Below are positions 18,352 through 27,777 of a stretch of 64,000 nucleotides of DNA, in pieces (the first letter of the stretch is position 1; each line of letters opens with the position of its first letter). Source of the DNA: GWE2-42-39 sp963662895 (GTDB lineage: Bacteria; Bacteroidota; Bacteroidia; Bacteroidales; Prolixibacteraceae); contig OY759982.1 of the NCBI GenBank assembly GCA_963662895.1, positions 3,410,001-3,474,000 on the forward strand, written 5' to 3'. The notes below the pieces were generated by a model. That model saw only the letters and a list, made by a program, of their open reading frames with translations. It did no database searches and was not told the origin of the DNA. Position numbers and translations under genes: made by a program.

Positions 18352-19524
18352 TTAATCGCAGTCAGTGCTTTCAACAAGCTTCCCTTTCATCATATATATT
18401 TTATCTTTATAATTGGAAAACAAAAGGATACTACCATCACTCAATGTTGTTACGCTATTACATACACCAGCGTAGCCATCCGGTATTTCAAAGGGGTTAT
18501 CATCAAGGACATCATATACCGTATAAGTTCCTTCCTGATTAATAGCTAAAAAAGGAACCTGGTCATCGGTTGTCCTGCCATAAGCAGTATTCCCCGTTAA
18601 TACGACCCTATCGTCGCCCAATACTGCCAAATACGGCGCTCCCGTTGATATTGCTGTAGACCTGAACTCCGGGATTACGCTATAATGCCTTGTAATATCG
18701 GTATTGCCTGCAGTTGGTTCATTTTCTATTAATGTAATATTGAATATCCCTCCTCCGCCTGAGTTATCCTCAATTGCAGTATAAAGTTTGTTGTCGGGAG
18801 CGATTATTGGCACCGGCATGCCATCCCTATTCCCGGAAGAAAAACAATAACGTACGGCAGAGCTCCATGAGTCCCCTTTGTCGTATGATACCATCCTGGA
18901 TATTTCCTGTTCGTCGGAATCGGTATAAGGAGCTTCATTGGCAAAATATATTTCCAGTTCACCGGTGGGCAACTCTATAATCCTGGGTTCCCAACATCCG
19001 TTATCTGAATTTGTATCAGCCTGGTATATAATATTTAGTTCCGACCAACTTTCCCCAACTGGTTTTCTCATCACCCCTATTTCATAGTGGTATGGGTAAT
19101 GCTCTTTGTCAGAACCATAAGGCCTGAGATTGACACAAACCAACAATGTGCCATCGCTTAACTGAACAACTTCCGGGTTATCCAAGCCATGCGTTGAAGT
19201 ACTTGCATGAATAACTTCGTCATCGCCCCAGGTAAGGCCTCCGTCAGAACTATAACGGGCAATAACCCCCCCCTCAAGATAAGTGCCGCCATCATAATAT
19301 ACCATCATTACCCTTCCGTCCTGTAACTCAATAGCCCGGGCATAACAATGATAGTCGGAGTCATCACTATTGGATACGATAAAACATTCTCCCTGCCATT
19401 CAATTTTTTCGCATATTGTTGGGGCGGAGCCAGAACCATCATCAACAACATCATCACTGCCTCCACAGGCTACGAACAATATACTTGCAAGAACCGACAG
19501 ACATAAATTCCTGTTTGTTTTCAT
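18352..19524 (-). CDS. Asp-box six-bladed propeller lipoprotein (sialidase-like or GH93-like)
   Basis: A 390-residue exported propeller. MKTNRNLCLSVLASILFVAC is a lipoprotein signal with Cys20 before an acidic linker. Asp boxes are seen at 92-99 (SSDGGLTW) and 213-220 (SYDKGDSW). CWEPRIIELPTGEL (177-190) resembles the region around a catalytic residue in GH93 exo-arabinanases as well as in sialidase-fold proteins. General annotation would say exo-alpha-sialidase. I favour an arabinan-active GH93-like role because GH43 and GH127 are neighbours and no sialic acid genes are here (inference). It starts 11 bp after the GH43 stop, within the operon. Confidence 0.72.
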   Translation of the reverse strand: MKTNRNLCLSVLASILFVACGGSDDVVDDGSGSAPTICEKIEWQGECFIVSNSDDSDYHCYARAIELQDGRVMMVYYDGGTYLEGGVIARYSSDGGLTWGDDEVIHASTSTHGLDNPEVVQLSDGTLLVCVNLRPYGSDKEHYPYHYEIGVMRKPVGESWSELNIIYQADTNSDNGCWEPRIIELPTGELEIYFANEAPYTDSDEQEISRMVSYDKGDSWSSAVRYCFSSGNRDGMPVPIIAPDNKLYTAIEDNSGGGGIFNITLIENEPTAGNTDITRHYSVIPEFRSTAISTGAPYLAVLGDDRVVLTGNTAYGRTTDDQVPFLAINQEGTYTVYDVLDDNPFEIPDGYAGVCNSVTTLSDGSILLFSNYKDKIYMMKGKLVESTDCD

Positions 19525-19535
19525 ATTTTAAAAAA

Positions 19536-20519
19536 TTATTCTTCAAGCGTAGGAATAATGTAATTTTCATCAATAGACAAAACTTCTTCCCCATCTTCAT
19601 TTTCAAAATAAACAGTACTGATATACATGTTACGCGGATGAATTTCGTCGGTACTATTATGAGCATGAAATACAATTCGGAACTGTCCTTCTTTGTCTGT
19701 AAACATAGCACTGTGTCCGACACCAACAAGGGTTCCGGGTTTCTGCAATACCGGATTGTCTGCGTATTTGGTCCATCTACCATCAACAGAAGACGCTGTG
19801 GCAACTCCAATACCATATAGCTTGCTTTCGTAGCTGTTGGCCGAATATGTCATATAGTAGGTGTCGTTATGTTTGATTACAAAGGATCCTTCGTTGACAG
19901 TTCCCCAAATCTTTTCCCAGGGTTGTGATACATGTATGCATCTATAAGTCGTTCCTGCTTTAATATCTGTAAGGTTATCTTCCAGTTCGGCCACACAAAT
20001 GTTCAGCCCGTCATCGAACCTGTCGAAAAACAAATAAGGTGTCCCGTCTTCATCAATGAAAAGCGAATTGTCTATGCTCTTTTCATCTTCTATCATCGGT
20101 TTCTGAACATCCTGAACAAAAGGGCCCAGGGGAGAATCGCTGGAAGCCACGCAAATGTGCTCTTCGGCAGAGTAGTACATATAAAACTTCCCGTTAACAT
20201 GATACACTTCGGGAGCCCAAAAGTAATAGCTCCCCCAAACATCATCTTTTTTCAATGCGAGTCTGTCAACTGCTCCATCAGGAACTGACCAGTTGAGTAA
20301 ATCGTCGGATACATATACCGCAATACCCTCTTCGGCATATGTGCCATAGGCATAGTATTGATTATCCCAAAGCAGGATAAAAGGATCGGCTAATGGAACT
20401 TTTGGGCGGGAATCCTGCGGGGCAGGATCGTCGTCGTTTTTACATGATGAAAAAACGACCAGGGATGTACAGAATGAAAGGACAAGCAAAGGAAATAATA
20501 TATTTGATATTTTTTTCAT
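19536..20519 (-). CDS. GH43 family glycosidase, lipoprotein
   Basis: An inverting five-bladed propeller, probably arabinofuranosidase, xylosidase or galactosidase type. The ATG at 20519 starts MKKISNILFPLLVLSFC, a lipoprotein signal (SSCKNDDD, Cys26); the upstream in-frame start adds 20 unsupported residues. LADPFILL carries the base Asp45, SIDNSLFID the pKa-modulating Asp150, and VNEGSFVIKH the acid Glu210. At 327 residues it is a single catalytic module. It is the first hydrolase after SusD (96 bp) and so likely the core enzyme of PUL1. Confidence 0.9.
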   Translation of the reverse strand: MKKISNILFPLLVLSFCTSLVVFSSCKNDDDPAPQDSRPKVPLADPFILLWDNQYYAYGTYAEEGIAVYVSDDLLNWSVPDGAVDRLALKKDDVWGSYYFWAPEVYHVNGKFYMYYSAEEHICVASSDSPLGPFVQDVQKPMIEDEKSIDNSLFIDEDGTPYLFFDRFDDGLNICVAELEDNLTDIKAGTTYRCIHVSQPWEKIWGTVNEGSFVIKHNDTYYMTYSANSYESKLYGIGVATASSVDGRWTKYADNPVLQKPGTLVGVGHSAMFTDKEGQFRIVFHAHNSTDEIHPRNMYISTVYFENEDGEEVLSIDENYIIPTLEE

Positions 20520-20615
20520 TATGAACTTTTTAAACTTTCGTATTCCCAAAAACATTTTGATTCCAAGGGGATATATCAATAAATTTGATACATCCCCATG
20601 AAAAATAAAATTCTC

Positions 20616-22154
20616 TTAATAGTAAGATTGGTTTTGTTCCTGTTCAGTAACAGGCACCTCCCAGTAATATTCGCTGTAGGGTGGCTGGACTGCTGAGAAT
20701 TTTGAAGCATCTCGGTCGCCAATCCCTATGGGTAATTGTAAGCCTATCAGATAATAAGTCCGGTCGCCGTTTTCGGTCGCCATTTCTTTTATACGTTCGT
20801 TGTGTATTGCTTCGGCTGTTATTTCTGTTTCGGACAGACCGGACAGACCGGCCCTGTTGCGTACCACATTTAAATCGCTTGCAGCCCCGCTAAAATCACT
20901 GTTTATGAACCGGGTAACAGAACGGGTAAGATAAACCTCTGCCAAACGGATAAGCGGGCGGTTGGAACGCCGGATATCCGGAGCCCTGAAATATTTATAA
21001 CTCCAGACTACAGGGCCGACAGAAGCATCCCGGGGATCTACTTCATACCGGTAATATAATTGCTGATAGCGTTTATCGTTACGTGCTTCTTCGGTTTCCG
21101 ATAAATTTTCATCCATCCATCCCACTTGTTTCAGTGCGCTGTGGGACATTGGCTGGGTAGCCCACGAACAAAGCTCATCTTTCCGGTAATGGTTCCTGGA
21201 GAAGATAGATTCCATACGTCCGTAAGCATTGGCTGTTGAAATGCAGGCTGTTTGCCATATTACTTCACTGCCCCAGCCATCGATAGCATTTTTATTAAAT
21301 GCGGCAATCGGTTCCTCGTTAAGGTTATATACCTCGCTGTTAATAATAAAATCGCACTCATCTTCTGCTTTATCATATTCGCCCGTAATAAAATAAAGGC
21401 GCATTAACATTGCAGATGCAGCATATTTACAAGCCCTTGTCCTTATGTTTGCTTCATTAATTACCGGAGAATTATCTTCCAATAACAATTCTTTGGCATT
21501 TGTCCAATCTTCTTCTATTGCTGCGTACACTTCAGCAACACTTCCCAACGTTGACTCTTTTAGTTCTTCTGAAGAAGTTTCAAATTTCCGTCTTAGAGTG
21601 AAATACCTTCCGTCGTTGCTTCCGTCCGGATCATACGGAGGAGCAAACATCCGCGCCAGGTACCAGTAAGCAAGGCCCCGCATAAAAAGGAGCTCGCCTT
21701 TAAACTGCTGCACCATCTCCTTGTCAGAAGAAGTCATGCTGGGGAAAGGGTCTTCGCCTGCTTCCTCGGCCTCCTCCAATAATTGCAAGGGGCTGTTACA
21801 AGCCGTTATCATGTAATAACACCGGGCAAAAGCCCCTTCCATTTCATTTATGCAATCCGCATCGCTAAATTTTCGGTTATAATAGGCAGCCGAATTACTG
21901 GATCCGACAAACTGCGGTAAAAAAGCAGCAATGTCCGACTCTGTAAAATTTTTAAGAGCTATAGTACCATAGGGGTTGTCCCACGGCCCTTTTACCAAAT
22001 TATAATAAGGTTCCCTCACCGCAAGTTCAAGTTCACTGGCATTTGTCCATGGATATTCTTCGGGATAATCCAGTTCAAAAAATGCATCCTGGTCGCAGGA
22101 TATTCCGGCTAAGATAATAAATGCCAGTATTAAATATTTTTTTATAGTGTTCAT
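20616..22154 (-). CDS. susD: SusD/RagB-type glycan-binding lipoprotein (PUL1)
   Basis: A surface lipoprotein that captures oligosaccharides and caps the partner SusC channel. MNTIKKYLILAFIILAGISC is a lipoprotein signal with Cys20 (ISCDQD). Alpha-helical TPR-like stretches (FKGELLFMRGLAYWYLARMF, ~155) and the C-terminal motif LNVVRNRAGLSGLSETE with NERIKEM are typical of the family. 512 residues is usual. The SusC gene ends 20 bp upstream, a standard susCD pair. Confidence 0.94.
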   Translation of the reverse strand: MNTIKKYLILAFIILAGISCDQDAFFELDYPEEYPWTNASELELAVREPYYNLVKGPWDNPYGTIALKNFTESDIAAFLPQFVGSSNSAAYYNRKFSDADCINEMEGAFARCYYMITACNSPLQLLEEAEEAGEDPFPSMTSSDKEMVQQFKGELLFMRGLAYWYLARMFAPPYDPDGSNDGRYFTLRRKFETSSEELKESTLGSVAEVYAAIEEDWTNAKELLLEDNSPVINEANIRTRACKYAASAMLMRLYFITGEYDKAEDECDFIINSEVYNLNEEPIAAFNKNAIDGWGSEVIWQTACISTANAYGRMESIFSRNHYRKDELCSWATQPMSHSALKQVGWMDENLSETEEARNDKRYQQLYYRYEVDPRDASVGPVVWSYKYFRAPDIRRSNRPLIRLAEVYLTRSVTRFINSDFSGAASDLNVVRNRAGLSGLSETEITAEAIHNERIKEMATENGDRTYYLIGLQLPIGIGDRDASKFSAVQPPYSEYYWEVPVTEQEQNQSYY

Positions 22155-22174
22155 TGCAAAATCGATTTAAAGTG

Positions 22175-25100
22175 TTAAAATTTGACATTTAATCCCAAGC
22201 TGAAAGTACGTGCCTGCGGCATAGAAGAATAACTAACAAAACTCCCCCCTGTAGTGGCATCAACCGCTACCTCCGGATCATATCCCGAGAAACTGGTTAG
22301 AGTAAAGAGGTTTGTGACATTCACGGCAATACGTACCGACTGCATTTTCATTTTTGCAACAATCCTTGAAGGCAGGGTGTAACCTAACGATAAATTTTTC
22401 AGTTTTAAATAGTCCCCTTTTTCAAGGTACATGGAAGAATAAAAGGTCTCTTCTGTTCCATAGCTTACAGGGTCATAGGAAGCATTCCCTTCACTATCGT
22501 AATAATATTGTACATTCATTACCACCTGGGGCCATTTTGCGTTATCGCCCGGATTTTGCCATGCTTCGTTCAACAATTTATTTGATAGCGTACGTACCCC
22601 CCGGTTAGGAATAAGTGTACTTTGTAACAAACGGTTATAAATGTAATGTCCGGCGGCAAAACTGAAATTCATTGCCAAATCGAAATTTTTATAGGCAAAC
22701 CGGCTGTTAACCCCTCCAATAAACTTTGGCAACGATGTTTTACCATCCAGCATCATCCTGTTATTTTCAAGGTTATCGGTTGTGCCCGGAATAATATTAC
22801 CGGTATGGTGTGTTATGCCGTTCTCGTCTTTTTCAACTTCATAAATCATCGGAATCCCTTTTTCCGAATCAACGCCGGCCGATTCGGCCATATACAGGTT
22901 CCCGGATGGAAGCCCTGTTTTAAAGATGGTATAGCCCTGATCGATCCCAACATGATTGACATCCGATTCCGGGTCTAAGGCTAATATTTCATTTTCATTG
23001 TATGAAATGTTGACCCCGAAATTCCATTTCAAAGTCCGGTTTAAAATGGCCGCATCCACATCAAATTCCGCGCCGCTGTTCCTCATGTCCCCGATGTTTT
23101 GCCAGAGGGAATTTCCGCCGGATATCCCTGCGGAATAGGGTAATGAAACAGACAGCAGCATGTCTTCCACTTTTTGCCGGTAAACAGCCAATGAGCCGTT
23201 CACCCTGTTTCTGAACAAACCAAAATCAACGCCAACATCTGTAGTGCTGGTCGTTTCCCATCTGATATCGGAATTTCCAATAGCCTTAAATTCGGTACTG
23301 GGTAATCCCTGTGTTGTGAGCGAACGGGTATTGTAGTTATCGGTAGTCGCATTGCTTGGGACATTGGTATTACCGGTTTGCCCGAAACTTCCGCGCAGCT
23401 TTAACAGGCTGACAGCATCTAAATTGAAGAAACTTTCTTCGGAGATAATCCATCCCAGCGATCCGGAAGCAAAGTTTGCCCATCTGTTTTCTTTTGTAAA
23501 TTTTGAAATACCGTCGCGGCGGAAGCTGACCCCGATAATATACCGGTCTTTAAATTTATAATTGGCCCTTCCAAAATAACCTCTCAAATACACTTCGCCT
23601 CCCGTAAAGCTATAGCCGCTGTCAATTGTTTCGGGTTTACCTACCTGGTGATAGTTGCCAACCAACGACTGGCTTCTCAGGAAAGTATAATGGCCTTTTC
23701 CCCTGGTATTTTCCACTCCAGCTACCACATTTAGCCAATGGTTTTCCCCAAAGTTTTTATCGTAGTTAAAAAAAGCATTGTAATTTATCACGTGGTTCTG
23801 GTACTTATTTTCTTCAGCTATGGTTCCGTCGGCGCGTATGCCTTCTCCCCGCCATGACCGTCCTTTATTATACACCAGGTTCATCCCCAATTCTCCTTTA
23901 AGGGTAAGCCCGTCCATAATTTTTAATGTCCCGTTCAACCCTTGCAATAAATTGAGCGTTTGCAGGTTACTTTCGCTATTCAAGGGCGAAATCCCTGCCA
24001 GCGCATTTGCCCCGGTTAAAGGGTTCCAAAAGCCGTTTATGCCTGTTTCCGTATCGTCATATGCTTTCATCCACGGAAGAGAATAAGCATTTACCTGAGC
24101 CCAGCCTCCTGCTGCACTCTTCCCTGATTTTGATTTTACCCTGTTGTAGTCCGAGAACGAAACAAATCCGTGATAATTCAGGTTGAATACGTCAAGCAGG
24201 TTATAGTTCAAATTTGAATTCACCGAAAAGGTTTCCATATCACTGTACCGAATGATGCTGTTATCTTTCCGGTAGCGTAACGACAAATATGAATTTCCTT
24301 TTTTAGTGCCCTGTGTGGCCGATACATTTGCTTCAACAAAAGAGCCTGTCCGGCAGATTAGATCTGCCCAGTCCGTATTGGTATTCAACGCTTCTTCCCG
24401 GGTCATTGAAGCATCTGCCCCGTCAAGCTGGTTCAGGGAAGTTTGAGGGCTGTAAGTCCCGGAGTATCCGCTATTGGCATAAGCCCTGTCCATTATTTCA
24501 ATAAATTCGGTATTGTTGGCCAGTCCTACATCCTTGTTTGCCCAATTGCTTATCCCTGATTTTACATCAACATTAACGGACAGTTTCCCTTCTTTACCTG
24601 ATTTTGTGGTAATCAATATTACGCCATTCGACCCCCTGGACCCGTAAATAGAGGTCGCCGCCGCATCTTTCAATACCTGTATTGATCCTATATCAGCAGG
24701 ATTAACCAACGACATTATGTTCTGGGAAGTTTCGCCATCGAAAGATTCCCCTGTAGAGCCACTTATTACAGGAATCCCGTCGATAATCCAAAGGGGGTCT
24801 GTTCCTGAAGAAACAGAACTAATTCCCCTGACTTTTATTTGTACGGGAGCACCGGGCACACCAGCTTCACTGGATACCATCAGCCCCGGAGCCATTCCCT
24901 GCAAGGCGGCATCGAACGAGGATGCATCGGAAGCCATTGATATTTCCTCGCTGGTAATGGTAGAGATTGACCCGATAATGTCCCGTTTCTTTTGGGTTCC
25001 ATACCCAATAGCCACGACTTCTTCAATACCAATCGCTTCTTCTTTCATCACGACATCTATATCGTTCTTTCCGTCTACAGATATCTCTTGCGTTTTCATC

Positions 25101-25654
25101 CCCACAAACGAAAAAATCAGCGTGGCACCACCAGGAACATTGGAAAGCGAATACTTTCCGTCAACATCAGTAATAACTCCCTGAGTAGTTTCCTTTACGA
25201 TTACTGTAACCCCGGGCAAGGGAAAGCCGGAGGTATCGGTCACTTTGCCGGAGATGTTTTTTTGTTGCTGAACAAAACTGTTATCACGACTTTTTAATAT
25301 CACATGCCGGTCCTCCACCTCAAACGTTACATTTGTCCCTTTAAACAAATCGGAGAGAATGTCTGAAAGTTTCTGGTCGGTATACGACACGTTAACCTTA
25401 CGGTTTACATTTACTGCCTCACGGTTATAAATAAAATAAAGGTCACTTTGTTCCTCTATTTTCATAAGTACATCTTCAACACGGGCATTCTTTAAATTTA
25501 ATGTAATCCGCGTTGATTGCGAAAAACTATCGTTCGCCATAAGTTGAATAAACCCCAATAATAAACATAACATAGTTAGTTTCATCTTCAATAAGTTTTT
25601 TTTCAGGAAGGACATAACTCTTCCTCCTGAGTCATAAACAAATTTTTTTTTCAT
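22175..25654 (-). CDS. susC: SusC/RagA-type TonB-dependent transporter with STN domain (PUL1)
   Basis: Outer-membrane channel importing glycan oligomers with energy from TonB-ExbBD. After a long N-terminus and signal (MKLTMLCLLLGFIQLMA, ending before NDSFSQ) comes an STN domain at ~50-125 (ARVEDVLMKIEEQSDLYFIY). This is the signalling domain that contacts FecR. A carboxypeptidase-D-like domain follows (~135-205, GKVTDTSGFPLPGVTV). The plug has EEVVAIGYGTQKKRD and LKDAAATSIYGSRGSNGVI, and the barrel runs to KF at the C-terminus. The STN domain fits regulation by the upstream sigma/FecR pair. Confidence 0.96.
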   Translation of the reverse strand: MKKKFVYDSGGRVMSFLKKNLLKMKLTMLCLLLGFIQLMANDSFSQSTRITLNLKNARVEDVLMKIEEQSDLYFIYNREAVNVNRKVNVSYTDQKLSDILSDLFKGTNVTFEVEDRHVILKSRDNSFVQQQKNISGKVTDTSGFPLPGVTVIVKETTQGVITDVDGKYSLSNVPGGATLIFSFVGMKTQEISVDGKNDIDVVMKEEAIGIEEVVAIGYGTQKKRDIIGSISTITSEEISMASDASSFDAALQGMAPGLMVSSEAGVPGAPVQIKVRGISSVSSGTDPLWIIDGIPVISGSTGESFDGETSQNIMSLVNPADIGSIQVLKDAAATSIYGSRGSNGVILITTKSGKEGKLSVNVDVKSGISNWANKDVGLANNTEFIEIMDRAYANSGYSGTYSPQTSLNQLDGADASMTREEALNTNTDWADLICRTGSFVEANVSATQGTKKGNSYLSLRYRKDNSIIRYSDMETFSVNSNLNYNLLDVFNLNYHGFVSFSDYNRVKSKSGKSAAGGWAQVNAYSLPWMKAYDDTETGINGFWNPLTGANALAGISPLNSESNLQTLNLLQGLNGTLKIMDGLTLKGELGMNLVYNKGRSWRGEGIRADGTIAEENKYQNHVINYNAFFNYDKNFGENHWLNVVAGVENTRGKGHYTFLRSQSLVGNYHQVGKPETIDSGYSFTGGEVYLRGYFGRANYKFKDRYIIGVSFRRDGISKFTKENRWANFASGSLGWIISEESFFNLDAVSLLKLRGSFGQTGNTNVPSNATTDNYNTRSLTTQGLPSTEFKAIGNSDIRWETTSTTDVGVDFGLFRNRVNGSLAVYRQKVEDMLLSVSLPYSAGISGGNSLWQNIGDMRNSGAEFDVDAAILNRTLKWNFGVNISYNENEILALDPESDVNHVGIDQGYTIFKTGLPSGNLYMAESAGVDSEKGIPMIYEVEKDENGITHHTGNIIPGTTDNLENNRMMLDGKTSLPKFIGGVNSRFAYKNFDLAMNFSFAAGHYIYNRLLQSTLIPNRGVRTLSNKLLNEAWQNPGDNAKWPQVVMNVQYYYDSEGNASYDPVSYGTEETFYSSMYLEKGDYLKLKNLSLGYTLPSRIVAKMKMQSVRIAVNVTNLFTLTSFSGYDPEVAVDATTGGSFVSYSSMPQARTFSLGLNVKF

Positions 25655-25700
25655 ACTTTTGTGTTACTTAATTAGTTATTCAAATAAATTAATTTAGTGA

Positions 25701-25732
25701 TGCAGCGGGGAAGGTCCGAACTTCTCCCTGCA
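25701..25732. other. hairpin between fecR and susC (PUL1)
   Basis: TGCAGCGGGGAAG (25701-25713) and CTTCTCCCTGCA (25721-25732) form an imperfect 12-bp stem in the 119-bp fecR-susC spacer. In minus-strand RNA it would lie in the susC leader. No clear U-tract follows on that strand, so an mRNA processing or stability role is as likely as termination. The half GAACTTCTCCCTGCAT recurs at 6800-6815. Confidence 0.45.
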
Positions 25733-25773
25733 TTTGTTTTATCTTTTCTTACATAGGCATATGTTTCAGGCAC

Positions 25774-26847
25774 TTATTTATTTTCTATATATATTTTTCT
25801 TTTTCCGAAAGTTCCGTCAGGTAATTTATGCTGAGGCCCGTAACTGTATTTAAAAGGAGTCCCAAGTGATAATAACCTCAATATCTCTCCAATATTCTCG
25901 TTCCTGAATGTTGCATCCATTGGTATTGATGCCAGGTTCCGGCTTACTAATTCAATATCCACGTTAAACCTGCGTGACAATTGTTTAAGTACTGATTCAA
26001 AAGAAGTATTCCTAAATACAAGTAAGCCGTCTTTCCAGGCTGTGTACAGGAATGTATCTTTATGCTCTACTTTCAGTTTTTTCGAATCGTTATAGAAAGT
26101 AACGGTCTGACCGGGTTCAATAAAAAATTCTTTCCCCTTGTTAAATTTTCCAGGAGGAGATGATAATGACACACTGCCCTCAACCAGTGTTACTTTTGCA
26201 AATTTTTCGTTGGGATAAGCATTTACATTAAATGAAGTACCATAAACTTTCAGGCTGACATCCCCGGCTAAAACCTTCATTGGTATTTTTTTATTTTTCG
26301 CGACTTCGAAGTAAGCCTCTCCGGTAAGGGAAACGTCCCTCTTTTTCCCCGTGAAATAACTGGGATATGAAATAGTACTACCGCCATTCAGGCATACTTT
26401 TGTCCCATCCGGTAAAACCAATTTCGTAATAGTTCCCGGTTGCGAGTTTACCGAGACAGTCTGGACGGAAGTATTGTATGACTGAATATTATAAAATTGA
26501 ACATAAACAGTATATAATATTAACGGGACAATCAGAATAGCTGCAATTTTTGCAAATTGTTCATACATCTTTCGGATCGGAGATTTGCCCGTAACAGTAT
26601 TTCTTCGTTCTGCGATTTTCCATAAGGTTTCATTCAAAGCAGTTTCAATTTGTGCCGAAGGATACTCCTGGAAATGGAAATCAAGTCCAAGCCATATTTG
26701 TTGAAGAATGCTTATTTCCTGTGGAGTAAGGCTATATTCTTTACAGATAACAGCTTTTTTCTCTTCATGAAGCCCCGTCCAGTCTGAAAGAATCTTCTGA
26801 AAGTCTTTATCTGCAAGCAGAATTGAAATATTTTTGTTCTGTTTCAT
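25774..26847 (-). CDS. FecR-type anti-sigma factor (PUL1)
   Basis: Inner-membrane regulator that receives the SusC STN signal and controls the adjacent ECF sigma factor. A cytoplasmic N-terminal region (1-93) is followed by one transmembrane helix (IAAILIVPLILYTVYVQF, ~96-113). The periplasmic FecR domain comes next (~135-235: LVLPDGTKVCLNGGSTISYP, GEAYFEVAKN, VYGTSFNVNAYP). A C-terminal DUF4974-type domain (~280-350, ESVLKQLSRRFNVDIELV) ends it. It starts 61 bp after the sigma stop. Confidence 0.93.
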   Translation of the reverse strand: MKQNKNISILLADKDFQKILSDWTGLHEEKKAVICKEYSLTPQEISILQQIWLGLDFHFQEYPSAQIETALNETLWKIAERRNTVTGKSPIRKMYEQFAKIAAILIVPLILYTVYVQFYNIQSYNTSVQTVSVNSQPGTITKLVLPDGTKVCLNGGSTISYPSYFTGKKRDVSLTGEAYFEVAKNKKIPMKVLAGDVSLKVYGTSFNVNAYPNEKFAKVTLVEGSVSLSSPPGKFNKGKEFFIEPGQTVTFYNDSKKLKVEHKDTFLYTAWKDGLLVFRNTSFESVLKQLSRRFNVDIELVSRNLASIPMDATFRNENIGEILRLLSLGTPFKYSYGPQHKLPDGTFGKRKIYIENK

Positions 26848-26908
26848 AACAAATCAATAAAACATGATTTGTTACTATAGAGAGAAAAAACAGAAACGCA
26901 TAATCAAA

Positions 26909-27532
26909 TTAATCTGCTTTTTTTACCGAAACAGACGAAAAAAGTAAAAAAAACATATTTCGCATTGAATTTACAGACTTTTCGCCTAACGATTCCCTTA
27001 AATGGATTAACGTGCGGTACATTAAATTTCGTACAGCCTGAACACTTATCCCCACAACCTTTGCTATTTCAGAATAGGACAATTCGTGATAAAAAAACAA
27101 CATGACCAGTTCCCGCTGTTTCCGGGTAAGATCGTTCACTGCCTTTAAAAGCACCTGGCGGATTTCTTCTGAAATTTCTTCATGTTTCTCAAATTCGTTC
27201 TCTTCAAAAAAAAACGGGTAATTTTCTGCTTGTTCGATTTCAATACTGCGTTTATCTTTTCCTTTTGCCGTAATTATCTTTCTGCGTAAAGAAACAAGCA
27301 GGTATGACTTTAAATTCTGAACCTCAGACAATTTTTCGCGAGTTTCCCATATACGGATAAAAACTTCCTGTATACATTCCTTTATAAAATCCTCACCAGG
27401 AAAAATTTTTATACCATAATAATACAAATCGGAATAATATCTTCTGAAAAGTTCGTTAAAACAAATTCGGTCACCGGCTTTAATATGATGCCATAAAACG
27501 CTGTCTTCTGTATGTGCGTATGGTTTAGTCAT
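26909..27532 (-). CDS. ECF RNA polymerase sigma factor (PUL1)
   Basis: A 207-residue extracytoplasmic-function sigma-70 factor that should direct transcription of the SusCD operon when FecR is triggered. Region 2 spans ~25-95 (CFNELFRRYYSDLYYYG, ECIQEVFIRIWETREKL). Region 4 spans ~130-185 (LTRKQRELVMLFFYHELSYS, EIAKVVGISVQAVRNLMYRT). The length and FecR neighbour match Bacteroidota PUL sigma factors. Confidence 0.94.
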   Translation of the reverse strand: MTKPYAHTEDSVLWHHIKAGDRICFNELFRRYYSDLYYYGIKIFPGEDFIKECIQEVFIRIWETREKLSEVQNLKSYLLVSLRRKIITAKGKDKRSIEIEQAENYPFFFEENEFEKHEEISEEIRQVLLKAVNDLTRKQRELVMLFFYHELSYSEIAKVVGISVQAVRNLMYRTLIHLRESLGEKSVNSMRNMFFLLFSSVSVKKAD

Positions 27533-27660
27533 TTACAAAATATAAAATACGAAGAACGAACTGTTTTGTATGCAATTCATCTTTTAATGAATTTTCAAAA
27601 GTATTAAATTCTACTTTAACAGATTCCTTCAAAAACGAAAAATCCATCCGTTTTACCCTA

Positions 27661-27730
27661 AGCCCCGAGGGGAACCGGATCGATTTTTCTGATTTCTCCC
27701 CTTGGGGTTGGGGTATAAAATCAGAAAAAT
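27661..27730. repeat. inverted repeat upstream of PUL1 sigma gene
   Basis: ATTTTTCTGATTT (27683-27695) and AAATCAGAAAAAT (27718-27730) are perfect 13-bp arms around a 22-bp loop rich in C/G runs. A second GC palindrome-like pair, CCCCGAGGGG and CCCCTTGGGG, overlaps it. It lies between divergent genes, so a role as bidirectional control element or repeat relic is possible. Confidence 0.6.
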
Positions 27731-27777
27731 TGGTCTTCCTTTTAAATCTGTTGAAGTAGAATAAAAGATTTCAGGAA

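Noticed and set aside
18352..19524. Firm call as exo-alpha-sialidase
   Set aside because: Asp boxes occur in many propellers and no sialic acid genes are nearby; arabinan-linked neighbours make a GH93-like role at least as likely.
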